Shown here one piece after another: positions 44,349-54,023 of a DNA stretch of 64,000 bases. Below the pieces are notes generated by a model. It worked only from the letters and a program-made list of their open reading frames with translations. It was not told where the DNA came from and did no database searches. This stretch comes from Stutzerimonas stutzeri. GTDB lineage: Bacteria > Pseudomonadota > Gammaproteobacteria > Pseudomonadales > Pseudomonadaceae. Location: positions 1-64,000 of the forward strand of contig NZ_PPXG01000007.1 in the NCBI RefSeq assembly GCF_002909485.1, in the 5' to 3' direction. The translations under genes and the position numbers were made by a program. Within the stretch, counting starts at the first letter, position 1, and the number at the start of each line of letters is the position of its first letter.

Positions 44349-44819
44349 ATGGACCTGCAGATCGACGATTTCTACAAGGATGCAGCGAGCGGCCTGCTCA
44401 TGCTCTATCAGGCCTTTCCGCGCAAGGTTGCGCTTTATGTCGAAGATCTGATCGGCCGGGAGGAGCCGGATGAGTTCGGCCTCCCCTCCAAACGCCACCA
44501 AAGCTGCTTGAGCGCACTGCTCTGGCTTGCCGAAGAAGGCTATCTGCGATTCGATAGCACCATTCATTTCCAGGCGCTTGACCAGGCGGTGCTTACCGAA
44601 AAAGGCTTCGTGCGCCTCACGCGCGGCGTCCCGGGACACATCACTGGGGACCACAGCCTGCCTCCGAGCGTGCTCCGCATTCAGGCGAGCCTCGCCCATC
44701 AGCTTCGCGATGCACTGAAGAACAGGCACGGCGAGCGTGTCGCTCAACTTGCCCGACTGCTGTTCGAAAACGAGCTGGGTGCACCTTTGCACCCGAGCCT
44801 GGCTGGGCAAGCGACATAG
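44349..44819 (+). CDS. Conserved hypothetical protein coupled to alaA
   Basis: 156 residues from the ATG at 44349. Mostly helical; KRHQSCLSALLWLAEEGYLRFDSTI resembles a winged-helix, and TEKGFVRLTRG supports that. It recurs between the aminotransferase and htpX in P. aeruginosa (PA2829 position). No function known to me; DNA binding is a guess. Confidence 0.75.
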   Translation: MDLQIDDFYKDAASGLLMLYQAFPRKVALYVEDLIGREEPDEFGLPSKRHQSCLSALLWLAEEGYLRFDSTIHFQALDQAVLTEKGFVRLTRGVPGHITGDHSLPPSVLRIQASLAHQLRDALKNRHGERVAQLARLLFENELGAPLHPSLAGQAT

Positions 44820-44907
44820 CTTGAAATAGTCGCTCGGTTGAATAGCTCAAGGCCGCACCTTATATAGCCTATCGTTCTTCAATTCCTACCCTGGAGTCTG
44901 CCGCAAC

Positions 44908-45780
44908 ATGATGCGCATTTTCTTGTTCCTGGCCACCAACCTTGCGGTACTGGTCATTGCCAGCATCACCCTGAAGCTGCTCGGGGTTGATCGCTACACC
45001 GGCCAGAACTACGGAAGCCTGCTGGTCTTCTGTGCGGTTTTTGGCTTCGCAGGGTCGCTGATCTCGCTGTTCATCTCCAAGTGGATGGCGAAGATGAGTA
45101 CCCGCACCGAAATCATCAGCCAGCCACGTACCCGTCATGAGCAGTGGTTGCTGCAGACGGTTGAACAGCTGTCGCGCGACGCCGGTATTAAGATGCCCGA
45201 AGTCGGGATTTTCCCTGCCTACGAAGCCAACGCCTTCGCCACCGGCTGGAATCGTAACGACGCGCTGGTCGCAGTCAGTCAGGGCCTGCTCGAGCGCTTT
45301 TCTCCAGACGAGGTCAAGGCAGTGCTGGCCCATGAGATCGGCCACGTAGCCAACGGCGATATGGTTACGTTGGCGCTGATCCAGGGTGTGGTGAACACCT
45401 TCGTGATGTTCTTCGCGCGCATCTTCGGTAATTTCGTCGACAAGGCGATCCTGAAAAATGAGGATGGTCACGGCATTGGCTACTTCGTCGCAACCATCTT
45501 CGCCGAACTGGTTTTGGGCCTGCTCGCCAGCATTATCGTCATGTGGTTCTCGCGTAAGCGCGAGTACCGTGCCGACGAGGCCGGTGCCCAGCTGGCCGGC
45601 ACCAGCGCCATGATCGGGGCACTGCAGCGCCTGCGCGCCGAACAAGGCATGCCGGTGCACATGCCTGACACACTCAAGGCATTCGGCATCAACGGCTCGC
45701 TGAAGCATGGTCTGGCCGGCCTGTTCATGACCCACCCACCGCTGGAAGAGCGCATCGAAGCGCTGCGCCAGCGCGGCTGA
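44908..45780 (+). CDS. htpX: Membrane zinc metalloprotease HtpX
   Basis: 290 residues. Helices near 3-23 and 38-58; zinc site HEIGH at residues 142-146, third ligand in [17 protein letters not shown] near 220; further helices near 155-180 and 190-215. M48B quality-control protease of the inner membrane that works with FtsH on misfolded membrane proteins. Ends before a terminator. Confidence 0.97.
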   Translation: MMRIFLFLATNLAVLVIASITLKLLGVDRYTGQNYGSLLVFCAVFGFAGSLISLFISKWMAKMSTRTEIISQPRTRHEQWLLQTVEQLSRDAGIKMPEVGIFPAYEANAFATGWNRNDALVAVSQGLLERFSPDEVKAVLAHEIGHVANGDMVTLALIQGVVNTFVMFFARIFGNFVDKAILKNEDGHGIGYFVATIFAELVLGLLASIIVMWFSRKREYRADEAGAQLAGTSAMIGALQRLRAEQGMPVHMPDTLKAFGINGSLKHGLAGLFMTHPPLEERIEALRQRG

Positions 45781-45797
45781 CCTACGCGATATGTACC

Positions 45798-45821
45798 AAG
45801 GGCGACGTAAGTCGCCCTTTT
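45798..45821 (+). terminator. Terminator of htpX
   Basis: AAGGGCGAC-GTAA-GTCGCCCTTTTC: 8-9 bp stem, short T-run, 17 bp after the stop. Confidence 0.85.
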
Positions 45822-45862
45822 CATTTGTCTATGCAGTGTCATCCCGCATACAAGGAATCACC

Positions 45863-46507
45863 ATGCGTCGCTTCATATTCGCCTGCTGCGCCCTACTTGC
45901 CCTCACTGGCTGTCAGAGCGCCTACTACTCAGCCATGGAGAAGGCCGGCATCCATAAGCGCGACATTCTGGTCGATCGAGTGGAAGATGCCCGTGACTCC
46001 CAGCAGGAAGCCAAGCAGCAGTTCAAGGACGCCCTGGAGCGTTACCGCAGCGTCGTCGAGGTAAAGGGCGGTGATCTGGAAAAGCGCTATGACGCGCTCA
46101 ACAGAGAGTACGAAGCCAGCGTGGCAAGCGCGCGCGATGTTCAACTTCGCATCGAGGCAGTCGAAGACGTGGCTGACGCGTTGTTCAAGGAGTGGGAAAG
46201 CGAGCTCAAGCAATACAGTAACGCCAGCTTGAAAGCCGCCAGCGCAAAGGAGCTCAGCCGCACCAGGGCTGAGTACCGGACATTGCTTCAGCGCATGAAG
46301 GCAGCAGAGAAGCGCATCGAGCCGGTGCTCAGCGTGTTACGGGACCAGGTGCTGTTTCTCAAGCACAACCTCAACGCCCGAGCGATCAGCGCTTTGCATG
46401 GGGAGTACCGCACACTGCAAGGCAATGTCGATCAGTTGATGGCAGATATGCAGCGCGCCATTGACGAGGCGGATACGTTCATTCGCCGGCTACAGGCCGC
46501 AAACTGA
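45863..46507 (+). CDS. DUF2959 lipoprotein
   Basis: 214 residues from the ATG at 45863 with AAGGA upstream. Signal peptide RRFIFACCALLALTGC with lipobox LTGC (Cys at about 15-16), then an almost entirely alpha-helical, heptad-rich body (EDARDSQQEAKQQFKDALERY; RYDALNREYEASVASARD) typical of DUF2959. Probably an outer-membrane lipoprotein facing the periplasm; function unknown. Confidence 0.88.
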   Translation: MRRFIFACCALLALTGCQSAYYSAMEKAGIHKRDILVDRVEDARDSQQEAKQQFKDALERYRSVVEVKGGDLEKRYDALNREYEASVASARDVQLRIEAVEDVADALFKEWESELKQYSNASLKAASAKELSRTRAEYRTLLQRMKAAEKRIEPVLSVLRDQVLFLKHNLNARAISALHGEYRTLQGNVDQLMADMQRAIDEADTFIRRLQAAN

Positions 46508-46533
46508 TCGCCACACCGCTAACCTGCGGCGGG

Positions 46534-47193
46534 TCAGCCCCGCCGTTGCAGCCGATGAAAGTGCTCACCGAGGCGCGTTAGACCACGCTCCCGCATTCGC
46601 GGGTTACGCTCCAGAACCTCCTTGGCCTCCAACCGCTCCACATCCCATTCATCGGCATACAGGCCCATTACCTCGGCATCGCTGACAGCAAACGGTGGGC
46701 CGTCCATTTCAGCCTGGTCATAGTCCAGCGTAACCAATAGCTGCTGACAACCGCCTGGCAGGATGGCAGACAGCAGCGCCGCGTAGCGCTGCCGCATTGG
46801 CGGGGGCAGCGCAATCAGCGCGGCACGATCATAAACACCTCGGCATCCAGCAACATCGGCGGCGCCCAGCGCGAAAAAGTCACCACAACGAATCTCCAGT
46901 GCCCCGGATCGATAGACCCTGAACACTCCGACTTGAGTAATCTCGGCCTCAAGCTGCTGCTCGGCGAAGAATGCCTCAACGGCCTTCTCGCTCAGCTCGA
47001 CTCCCAGCACCCGGTAGCCTTGCCCGGCGATCCACGTCATATCCAGGCTTTTTCCGCAGAGTGGCACCAACACCTGGGCGCCGGCAGGTAGGTCCAAGCG
47101 CGGCCAGTGGCGACGCAAGCCAGGATGAACAACGTCAAGGTGAAAACCGATCTCGTTGCGAGCCCAGCGCTCCTGCCAGAAGTCTTCGTGCAC
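46534..47193 (-). CDS. tpm: Thiopurine S-methyltransferase
   Basis: 219 residues from a GTG at 47193, GGAG 8 nt upstream, giving the conserved N-terminus [20 protein letters not shown] site [12 protein letters not shown] near 45 and [15 protein letters not shown] near 125. Bacterial TPMT methylates selenium and tellurium oxyanions and thiopurines. Immediately downstream (61 bp) of fleR on the same strand, an unusual neighbour. Confidence 0.95.
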   Translation of the reverse strand: MHEDFWQERWARNEIGFHLDVVHPGLRRHWPRLDLPAGAQVLVPLCGKSLDMTWIAGQGYRVLGVELSEKAVEAFFAEQQLEAEITQVGVFRVYRSGALEIRCGDFFALGAADVAGCRGVYDRAALIALPPPMRQRYAALLSAILPGGCQQLLVTLDYDQAEMDGPPFAVSDAEVMGLYADEWDVERLEAKEVLERNPRMRERGLTRLGEHFHRLQRRG

Positions 47194-47254
47194 CTGGATA
47201 TCTCCATCATGATGATGGCGGCAGCTTATCAGAGCATCGTTGAGGCCAGCGCAC

Positions 47255-48649
47255 TCAGCCGGCGTAAAGCGACGCCTCGACATCCAATCCGGCATCGCGC
47301 ATCTGCGCGAGTTTGTAGCGCAGGGTGCGTGCACTGATACCCAGCCGGTCAGCCGTTTCCTTACGCCGCCCGCGTTCGGCACGCAGGGTGTCGATGATCA
47401 GCTGAAACTCGCGACGACGCAGATCATCGCCCAGCGCGTTGCCGGGCTCGACCACGTCAACGGCAGGCTCGCCCAGCGACTGCCCGGGAGCGCCAACCAC
47501 TGGCAAGCTCGCCTGGATGCCCGGCGCCACAAGACACAGGTCACTAGGCTGTATCAGGCCACCCTGCTGAAGAATCAGCGCGCGCTGGATGGCGTTATCC
47601 AGCTCTCGCACGTTTCCGGGCCACCCATACTGAACCAGGCAGCGCTGCGCCTCAGCCGAAAGGCGCGCCGGGACCTGACGCATCTTCCGGGCATGACTGG
47701 CCAATAAGCGTTCGGCCAACGGCAGAATGTCTGCGGGCCGTTGACGCAGGGGCGGCCATGCCAGAGGGAACACCGAGAGCCGATAGAACAAGTCTTCGCG
47801 AAAGCGGCCGGCAGCCACCTCGCCAGCCAGGTCCCGGTTGGTAGTGGCAAGCACTCGAATATCAAGCACGATTGGCCTGCGCCCGCCTACACGCTCGACT
47901 TCCCGCTCCTGCAAGACGCGTAGCAGCTTTGCCTGCAGCCCCAAAGGCATTTCGGAGATTTCGTCGAGTAATAGCGTGCCACCATCGGCCTGCTCGAACT
48001 TGCCAGGCTGACTCGCAATCGCCCCGGTGAACGCACCCTTCTCGTGACCAAACAGGGTCGCTTCGAGCATGTTGTCCGGGATCGCAGCGCAGTTAATTGC
48101 AATGAACGGCTTGTCCATCCGAGACGACTGCTGATGAATGTAACGCGCCAGTACCTCTTTGCCGGTGCCGGATTCGCCGGAAATCAATACTGTCGAATCG
48201 CTTTGCGCCACCCGCGCGGCAAGGCTCAGCAATTGCTGACTGGACAGCTCGCACGCCACCGGCCCCTCCGACTCGGCAGTATCGACGGTGCCGTTGACAT
48301 GGCGAGCCAGCAACTCCAGCAGCGTGCCCGGTTCAAACGGTTTGACCAAGTAATCGACAGCGCCTTGGCGCATAGCATCAACCGCCCTCGCCACCGCGCC
48401 AAAAGCGGTCATCAGCAGTACTGGAATGTGGGGATAGCGCTGCCGAATCAGGCCCAGCAACTCATGCCCATCCATGCCTGGCATGTTCACATCGCTGATG
48501 ACCAACCCGAACAGCTCTTCGCTCAGGGCAACCAGGGCTGCCTCGGCGCAGTCGACGGCACGGTATTCGTAACCACCCAACTGGAGCGTAATGCCCAAGG
48601 CTTCGCGTAAAGAGTGGTCATCTTCGACCAGAAGTATCTTGGCGGCCAT
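47255..48649 (-). CDS. fleR: Sigma-54-dependent flagellar response regulator FleR
   Basis: 464 residues from the ATG at 48649 with GGAGTGACC upstream. Receiver domain 1-120 with the phosphorylatable Asp in [15 protein letters not shown] and Lys in YLVKPF; AAA+ domain about 135-360 with GESGTGKE, the sigma-54 loop [19 protein letters not shown] segment, and [11 protein letters not shown]; Fis-type HTH at the end ([15 protein letters not shown]). Drives mid-class flagellar genes. Starts 5 bp after fleS; the usual downstream neighbour fliE is replaced by tpm. Confidence 0.95.
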   Translation of the reverse strand: MAAKILLVEDDHSLREALGITLQLGGYEYRAVDCAEAALVALSEELFGLVISDVNMPGMDGHELLGLIRQRYPHIPVLLMTAFGAVARAVDAMRQGAVDYLVKPFEPGTLLELLARHVNGTVDTAESEGPVACELSSQQLLSLAARVAQSDSTVLISGESGTGKEVLARYIHQQSSRMDKPFIAINCAAIPDNMLEATLFGHEKGAFTGAIASQPGKFEQADGGTLLLDEISEMPLGLQAKLLRVLQEREVERVGGRRPIVLDIRVLATTNRDLAGEVAAGRFREDLFYRLSVFPLAWPPLRQRPADILPLAERLLASHARKMRQVPARLSAEAQRCLVQYGWPGNVRELDNAIQRALILQQGGLIQPSDLCLVAPGIQASLPVVGAPGQSLGEPAVDVVEPGNALGDDLRRREFQLIIDTLRAERGRRKETADRLGISARTLRYKLAQMRDAGLDVEASLYAG

Positions 48650-48654
48650 GCAGG

Positions 48655-49842
48655 TCACTCCGATCTCTGTACAGCAGGAATCAGCGGAAGTGTCACCACC
48701 GCGCACGTGCCCTGCCCTGGCCGCGAGCGCAATTGCAATTGGCCCTGATGCGCTTTGGCGACAGCTTTGGCGACGGCCAAACCAAGCCCGGTACCGGCAG
48801 TTCTGGTCGTGAAGAACGGCTCACCTAAACGAGCCAGTGTGTCGGCTTCGATACCTGGGCCGTTGTCAGTGATACACAGCCGCAGCGCTCCATCCCGGCG
48901 ATACAGGTGAACCTTCAGCCGGAGGTCTCCACCACTGGCCTGCAGGGCATTCTCGATAAGATTGAGCAACGCGCCGACCAGCGTATCGCGATTACACAGA
49001 ATCTCTGCACCGTGAACATCACACTGCCAACGCACCGCCACATTCTGCAGTTGCGCCTCGGCAGCGGCACGCAATGCCAGCAGCAACGCCGCCGGACTAA
49101 GCCGATCATTCAGAGGCAGGTCACCACGGGCAAAAACCAGCATGTCGCGCACCTGGTGTTCCAGCTCGTGCAACCGCGACTTCAGATTGCCAGCAAAACG
49201 TTGCTGCTGCGCCTCCGTCAGCCCACCCTGCTCTAGGTGGCTGGCATACAGCAACGCCGTAGATAATGGCGTGCGAATCTGGTGGGCAAGCGAGGCAACC
49301 ATCCGCCCAAGTGAGGACAATCGCTCGTGGCGCGCCAGCTGGTCCTGTAAGCGCCGTGTTTCGGTAAGATCCGTGAGCAGTACCAGCTGGCCTGGCTCCC
49401 CGCTGAGCGAGCGCGTGGCGATCGACAGACGGCGGCCATTGCGCAATGAGATTTCATGGCCATCGTCTTTGCGGGGCGCAAAGCAGCGAGCGATCACATC
49501 CCGCCAGTGCGCCCCCACCAACGGTTCGCCGAGCAGTTCAAGCCCAACGGGGTTGGCGTCACGTACCTGCCCATGCCCATCGATAACAATTACGCCGCCC
49601 GGCAGCAGATCCAGAACATTCTGCAATCGCTGCGCGAGCCTCTCCTTTTCTTCGAGCTCCTGGCGGCGTAGCTCGCCAGCCTCGGCAAGCTGGCCCTTCA
49701 ACTCGGCAACCCGCGCCTGCAAAAAACCCTCGGACTCGCCCAGCTGTCCGGAGACCTGGCGAAACAGCTCGAGAGACCGCGTCAACGCAAGCGCGTCTGG
49801 GGAGTCATGCGGATCTATGGAAGGCCTGGTGACGGAATTCAC
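48655..49842 (-). CDS. fleS: Flagellar sensor histidine kinase FleS
   Basis: 395 residues from the GTG at 49842; the TTG at 49863 is less likely because the sigma-54 promoter would place it only about 13 nt after the transcript start. Order: N-terminal coiled coil 30-80, PAS domain (VLDLLPGGVIVIDGHGQV near 80-110), HisKA with H-box MVASLAHQIRTPLS (His near 196), N box NLIENALQA, D box DNGPGIE and G box GTGLGLA. Soluble, as in P. aeruginosa. Partner of FleR. Confidence 0.94.
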   Translation of the reverse strand: MNSVTRPSIDPHDSPDALALTRSLELFRQVSGQLGESEGFLQARVAELKGQLAEAGELRRQELEEKERLAQRLQNVLDLLPGGVIVIDGHGQVRDANPVGLELLGEPLVGAHWRDVIARCFAPRKDDGHEISLRNGRRLSIATRSLSGEPGQLVLLTDLTETRRLQDQLARHERLSSLGRMVASLAHQIRTPLSTALLYASHLEQGGLTEAQQQRFAGNLKSRLHELEHQVRDMLVFARGDLPLNDRLSPAALLLALRAAAEAQLQNVAVRWQCDVHGAEILCNRDTLVGALLNLIENALQASGGDLRLKVHLYRRDGALRLCITDNGPGIEADTLARLGEPFFTTRTAGTGLGLAVAKAVAKAHQGQLQLRSRPGQGTCAVVTLPLIPAVQRSE

Positions 49843-49886
49843 TGTTTCACTCGCGCCTGTCAAAAGATAGTCAGTGCAGTGACGAC

Positions 49887-49903
49887 AGCAAACTTCGTGC
49901 CCA
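49887..49903 (-). promoter_or_regulatory. Sigma-54 promoter of fleSR
   Basis: Minus strand TGGGCACGAAGTTTGCT: the -24 GG and -12 GC are exactly 10 bp apart and most of the TGGCACG-N4-TTGC consensus is kept. Predicted start is near 49876, giving a leader of about 34 nt to the chosen fleS start. Fits the known FleQ/RpoN dependence of fleSR in Pseudomonas. Confidence 0.75.
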
Positions 49904-49954
49904 GCGCTGCTGACGCGCTTAGTGCAAATCCATGACGAGCTTGAAGGACACTCG

Positions 49955-49986
49955 AAAAAAAGGCCACCTGATGAGGTGGCCTTTCG
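49955..49986 (-). terminator. Terminator of fleQ
   Basis: Minus strand AAAGGCCACC-TCAT-... -GGTGGCCTTTTTTT: a 9-bp stem with a run of seven T, 17 bp after the fleQ stop. Confidence 0.92.
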
Positions 49987-50002
49987 AAATACCGCTCAGC
50001 GC

Positions 50003-51472
50003 TTACTCGCCCATATCGTCATCACGCCGATTCATACCGTACTTGCGCATCTTTTCAACAAGCGTCGTGCGCCGAATGCGCAAGCGCTCTGCCGCGCGAG
50101 CCACCACCCCACCGGCATCTTCCAGCGCCTGATGGATGAGGCCCTGCTCCAGATTGCCAAGGTACTCTTTCAGATCCAGACCCTCGACCGGCAGCATCGC
50201 CTGGGCTTCGGGTATGACCATTGGTGCACTGATGGCCGCACGCTCTTCCATTTCATCATGCAGGTTGGTCGCGTACTGCTCATCGTCGTCATCTACATGC
50301 CGGAATTTCTTCGGCAGCTCCATTACGCCGATGACGCCGTAGGGATGCATGATCGCCATACGCTCGACCAGATTGGCCAGCTCGCGAACATTGCCCGGCC
50401 AGTCGTGCCGACACAGCGACATGATGGCAGCCGAGTTGAAGCGAATGGAGCCGCGCTTCTCGTGCTCCATGCGCGAAATCAGTTCGTTCATCAGCAGCGG
50501 GATGTCTTCGACGCGCTCACGCAGCGGCGCCATTTCGATTGGGAAGACGTTTAGGCGATAGTAGAGATCTTCGCGGAAGGTCCCCACCTCGATCATCTTC
50601 TCAAGATCCTTGTGCGTCGCCGCGATGATGCGCACATCAGCATTCTGAGTACGATTACTGCCGACGCGCTCGAATGTCCGCTCCTGCAGCACCCGCAACA
50701 GCTTGACCTGCATGGGCAGCGGCATGTCGCCTATTTCATCAAGGAATAGCGTGCCACCTTCAGCCAGCTCGAACCGCCCTGCCCTCGCAGTGATTGCGCC
50801 GGTAAACGCGCCTTTTTCATGGCCAAACAGCTCGCTCTCCAGCAGCTCCGCCGGAATCGCACCGCAGTTAACCGGAACGAATGGCCCCTGGCGCCGCTTG
50901 GAGTGATAGTGCAGATTCCGCGCTACAACCTCCTTTCCTGTGCCGGACTCGCCGAGGATCAGGACACTGGCTTCCGTATCGGCAACCTGTTCCATCATCT
51001 GCCGCACATGCTGGACGGCCCGACTGGTACCTACCAGGCTGCGAAAGAGGTTGGGTTCGCGCTGTCGGCCACGAGCCCTGGCTTGGTCGTACATCTCCCG
51101 ATAGATCTGCGCACGATGCAGGGAGTCGAGCAGCTTGTTATAGCTGGGCGGCATCTCCAGGCTGGTGAGCACCCTCCGCCGCACTTCGTCCGGCCAATCG
51201 GCGTGAGCAGGCTCCCCTATCAACATCAGCGGGACGTTTTCATCCCACTTGCCCATCTGCTTGATCAGCTCGACAGCGCCGCCCTTGGCAGCCACGTAGC
51301 CCAGCATGACGCCATTAATGGCACGACTGGACTCCAGACCGGCAACGGCTTCATGCCATTCGTTGCTGGAGCAAGCCACGTGATCTTCACTGAGGAAATC
51401 CAGGATGACGGCCAGGTCTCGCCGGCGGTCCTGATCATCGTCTATCAACAAAATCTTGGTTTCACGCCACAT
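50003..51472 (-). CDS. fleQ: Master flagellar/biofilm regulator FleQ
   Basis: 489 residues. N-terminal FleQ receiver-like domain (1-115), divergent and not expected to be phosphorylated; AAA+ domain about 140-375 with [19 protein letters not shown] and [14 protein letters not shown]-terminal Fis HTH ([16 protein letters not shown]). The c-di-GMP-binding [17 protein letters not shown] segment at the start of the AAA+ domain is conserved. Activates flagellar sigma-54 genes and represses exopolysaccharide genes. Own promoter and terminator bracket the gene. Confidence 0.97.
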   Translation of the reverse strand: MWRETKILLIDDDQDRRRDLAVILDFLSEDHVACSSNEWHEAVAGLESSRAINGVMLGYVAAKGGAVELIKQMGKWDENVPLMLIGEPAHADWPDEVRRRVLTSLEMPPSYNKLLDSLHRAQIYREMYDQARARGRQREPNLFRSLVGTSRAVQHVRQMMEQVADTEASVLILGESGTGKEVVARNLHYHSKRRQGPFVPVNCGAIPAELLESELFGHEKGAFTGAITARAGRFELAEGGTLFLDEIGDMPLPMQVKLLRVLQERTFERVGSNRTQNADVRIIAATHKDLEKMIEVGTFREDLYYRLNVFPIEMAPLRERVEDIPLLMNELISRMEHEKRGSIRFNSAAIMSLCRHDWPGNVRELANLVERMAIMHPYGVIGVMELPKKFRHVDDDDEQYATNLHDEMEERAAISAPMVIPEAQAMLPVEGLDLKEYLGNLEQGLIHQALEDAGGVVARAAERLRIRRTTLVEKMRKYGMNRRDDDMGE

Positions 51473-51560
51473 CTTGTTTATAGGGCTCTAAATGGGCTGA
51501 AAGAAAGCGTGCGTCCGCCACCTCAGTAGAAAGGCGACCGCACTCATGGCAGATGAAGCT

Positions 51561-51588
51561 AGATTAATGAAAAAATGAACTGAGTCAA
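51561..51588 (-). promoter_or_regulatory. Candidate sigma-70 promoter of fleQ
   Basis: Minus strand TTGACT, 16 bp, TAATCT; predicted start about 83 nt before fleQ. The fleQ gene of P. aeruginosa is also sigma-70 dependent. The rest of 51473-51894 shows a stem-loop and no supported ORF. Confidence 0.6.
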
Positions 51589-51624
51589 ATTTATGACGTG
51601 AATTAGCGACCAAAGAACGAGAGA

Positions 51625-51649
51625 AAAATAACGGTCGCGTGACGCGACC
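51625..51649 (-). terminator. Stem-loop terminator between fliT-like gene and fleQ
   Basis: Minus strand GGTCGCGT-C-ACGCGACC followed by GTTATTTTTC: an 8-bp G+C stem and a short T-run. It lies upstream of the fleQ promoter and would stop transcription from the fliT-like gene. Confidence 0.65.
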
Positions 51650-51894
51650 TGAAATTGATCCAGCACGTTTTGCGCACAATGGCAGACATACGCATCAAAT
51701 ACTCAGCAGTACGCAGCGCACATGCCTAGGCCGGCAAAATAATGGCGACATAATGCCACATACTTTGTAATGATAAAAATTCGAGATTTTGACTTGGTGC
51801 CTACAGCCCGGCGCGTGGATGCGGTGGCAAAGTCGTTGCAAAGGAATGGAGGAGCGTACGGAGCGGCAGAAGACGCTAGCGGATCACGAGGGGG

Positions 51895-52191
51895 TTACCC
51901 GAAAAGCTGGTAGACCTTGGCACCTTGCTGAGACTGGTTCAGCTGGCGCAACTCGCCAACTACACGGGCCTGCTCGATTTGGCATGTCATGACTAGCTCA
52001 CCATATAGGTCGAGCAACTCCTGCAGGCGCAGGCGAACAAGACCATTATCGCGTTCCTGTGCCTGCATGGCTTCGTCCACGGCATTGCGGCATTCGCGAT
52101 CGAGCATGCTTATGGCCGCCCAGTCCTGCTGCGTCAGCGCATCGCGTAGTGCAGAACCGGTTTCTTCGAGGCGCTTTACGGAAGCATTCAT
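51895..52191 (-). CDS. fliT: FliT-like flagellar protein
   Basis: 98 residues, helical: ALRDALTQQDWAAISMLDREC and LLDLYGELVMTCQ are compatible with FliT, the chaperone of the FliD cap. The gene in front of fleQ in P. aeruginosa (PA1096) is similar in size and position; there fliD and fliS precede it, but here a lipoprotein gene does. Identification rests mostly on position and composition. Confidence 0.65.
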   Translation of the reverse strand: MNASVKRLEETGSALRDALTQQDWAAISMLDRECRNAVDEAMQAQERDNGLVRLRLQELLDLYGELVMTCQIEQARVVGELRQLNQSQQGAKVYQLFG

Positions 52192-52352
52192 GATTGACTC
52201 CGGGGCGTGAGCCCGATGCGACGGCTTTCGCCGAGCCAGCTGGAAACGTTGCAGAACAACGGTACAGAACCTTTATCGGCAACCAGTCAGCAGCCTTTAG
52301 GCCGGCTTGCCGAAAAGTCCTCTTGGCCGCCGCGCTCGACAAGGAGGCTGAA

Positions 52353-52793
52353 TCAGTAGCGATTGCGCAAGCCTGGGGGCACGCTGGGCGGCGCGACAGG
52401 CTCCCAGGGGCCATCCGGCCGTCCAGCGCAGAGCCAATCCCCATCCCACCGGTAGTACAACCGCTCGCGATAGTAGAGGTCACGCCCTTCCACAACATAC
52501 ACACCCAAGCGGTTATCCCAATGCGCAGCCACGTGTGGCGGCGGGGCATACCGAGGATGGCTCTTCTGGGTTGTTGGGGCTCGTGGTGCGGAAGGTGCCT
52601 TGATTGGCGGCGGAGCAATCACTGGGCCAGTAGGCTCGGGCGTGCGGGGAGCAGGCTGCGCTGCCGGCTCCTGCGGGGTCGAGTCATAGGGATTTCCCGC
52701 ACATGCACCGAGCAACAGCGTCAGGCCCAACAGCACGCCGCATTGCCCAAAGCGCTTGAACGACTGCAGGTTGGCTGACGCTCTCGTGTTCAT
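52353..52793 (-). CDS. Proline-rich lipoprotein of unknown function
   Basis: 146 residues from an ATG with GAGGAAA upstream. Signal peptide with lipobox LLGAC (Cys near 31), a long Pro/Ala-rich stretch (TPEPTGPVIAPPPIKAPSAP) and a C-terminal Trp/Tyr-rich part, LYYRERLYYRWDGDWLCAGRPDGPWEPV, that resembles YXWGXW-type repeats. Follows ccmI by 18 bp on the same strand and could be the last gene of that transcript. Confidence 0.75.
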   Translation of the reverse strand: MNTRASANLQSFKRFGQCGVLLGLTLLLGACAGNPYDSTPQEPAAQPAPRTPEPTGPVIAPPPIKAPSAPRAPTTQKSHPRYAPPPHVAAHWDNRLGVYVVEGRDLYYRERLYYRWDGDWLCAGRPDGPWEPVAPPSVPPGLRNRY

Positions 52794-52811
52794 CTTTTCC
52801 TCACTGACGGC

Positions 52812-54023
52812 TCAGGGCGCCTCAGCACGATTGATCGTCAGACGCACGGTGGATTTTCCGTCGGCCGTATTGACCGCCTCGCTCTGACCCATCCACTCGC
52901 CCTTGGTTGCATCGCCCGACTGCGAAATACGCGCCATCAGCAGGACCTGCTCGACGCTGGAGATTTTCATAGACGGCACCATCGCATCGGCATCGCCTAG
53001 CGTTATCGTCGCAGGCAGATCAGCAACCGTGAGGCGCTTCGCGGCGAGCGGAACAGGAGGCCCCGACACAGCACGCGCAAATACGAAAACCGTGTCCTGC
53101 GGTGAAACTGCCTGGGCCACCTCTGGAGCGAGGTCTACCTCGACCTGCAAAGTAACACCTACTGTCTCTGCCGCAGAATCCTCTTGCGCGCTGGCGGAAC
53201 CTCCGTCGATCTGCTGGCGTGCACGCTCGATACCGCCGCGAATGGCCTCACGAGACGGATCTTCCTCGGGCAGCGCAGCGACCAGAAGCTCCCAGAAACG
53301 CACTGCATCCTGATAACGCTCCTCCTCGTAGGCGGCGATACCGAGCAGGCCAAGGCTGGTGAGCTCCTGCGGATCCCCCTGCAATGCCTCGTCGGTAAGT
53401 GTTTGCAATTCGTCGGACCATTGCCGATCCCTCGCGAAATACAACGCCTGGGCCAGCTGACCGAGCAACTCCGGCTGACGTCCGGCAATGTCCACGACGC
53501 GCTGGAAAGCCTTGGCCGCATCGGCCGGGCGCTCCTGATTCATGTAAGTGCGCCCCAGGAAGTACCAGGCTTCGGTGGAGTCCGGCTGCTCCTTTACAGC
53601 TTGCTCGAGGTGCGCCGTCATTTCTTCGACGGTGCGCGGCTGATCCGTGAACTGCCGGGCCATATGCACCTTGTCGATAGCCCCCCAATGCATATAGAGG
53701 CCATATCCGACGAGAGGAACCAGCAAGGCCGCGATTAGCGGCACGCTGCGCCCGAGCTTGGCCAGCCTTGGCGCATCACTGCCTTCAGTATCTTCCAGCA
53801 GCTCGCGTGCAGCGTCAGCCCGCCCAGCCTCCAGCTGTTCATCGCTCAACGTCCCGGCAACATTCTGCGCTGTCAGCTCAGCTAGGCGCTCTTCGTACAG
53901 CGCAACATTCAGCGCCGTGCGGTCTTCTTCAGTCTGCGCACGACGGCCGCGCAGAATGGGTAGCAGCAAAAAGGCCAGTGCCACCAGCAGCAGAGCGCCA
54001 GCGGCTATCCAGAAATCGGTCAT
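52812..54023 (-). CDS. ccmI: Cytochrome c biogenesis protein CcmI
   Basis: 403 residues. Two N-terminal helices (TDFWIAAGALLLVALAFLLLP; VPLIAALLVPLVGYGLYMHW) flank a cytosolic leucine-zipper loop, then periplasmic TPR repeats about 125-260 (TEAWYFLGRTYMNQERPADAAKAF) and a C-terminal beta domain (VEVDLAPEVAQAV). It delivers apocytochromes to the CcmFH ligase. Overlaps ccmH by 4 bp. Confidence 0.93.
   Translation of the reverse strand: MTDFWIAAGALLLVALAFLLLPILRGRRAQTEEDRTALNVALYEERLAELTAQNVAGTLSDEQLEAGRADAARELLEDTEGSDAPRLAKLGRSVPLIAALLVPLVGYGLYMHWGAIDKVHMARQFTDQPRTVEEMTAHLEQAVKEQPDSTEAWYFLGRTYMNQERPADAAKAFQRVVDIAGRQPELLGQLAQALYFARDRQWSDELQTLTDEALQGDPQELTSLGLLGIAAYEEERYQDAVRFWELLVAALPEEDPSREAIRGGIERARQQIDGGSASAQEDSAAETVGVTLQVEVDLAPEVAQAVSPQDTVFVFARAVSGPPVPLAAKRLTVADLPATITLGDADAMVPSMKISSVEQVLLMARISQSGDATKGEWMGQSEAVNTADGKSTVRLTINRAEAP

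Noticed and set aside
52046..52618. 190-residue ORF overlapping the fliT-like and lipoprotein genes
   Set aside because: It is an alternative frame over two better-supported genes and has no recognisable features.
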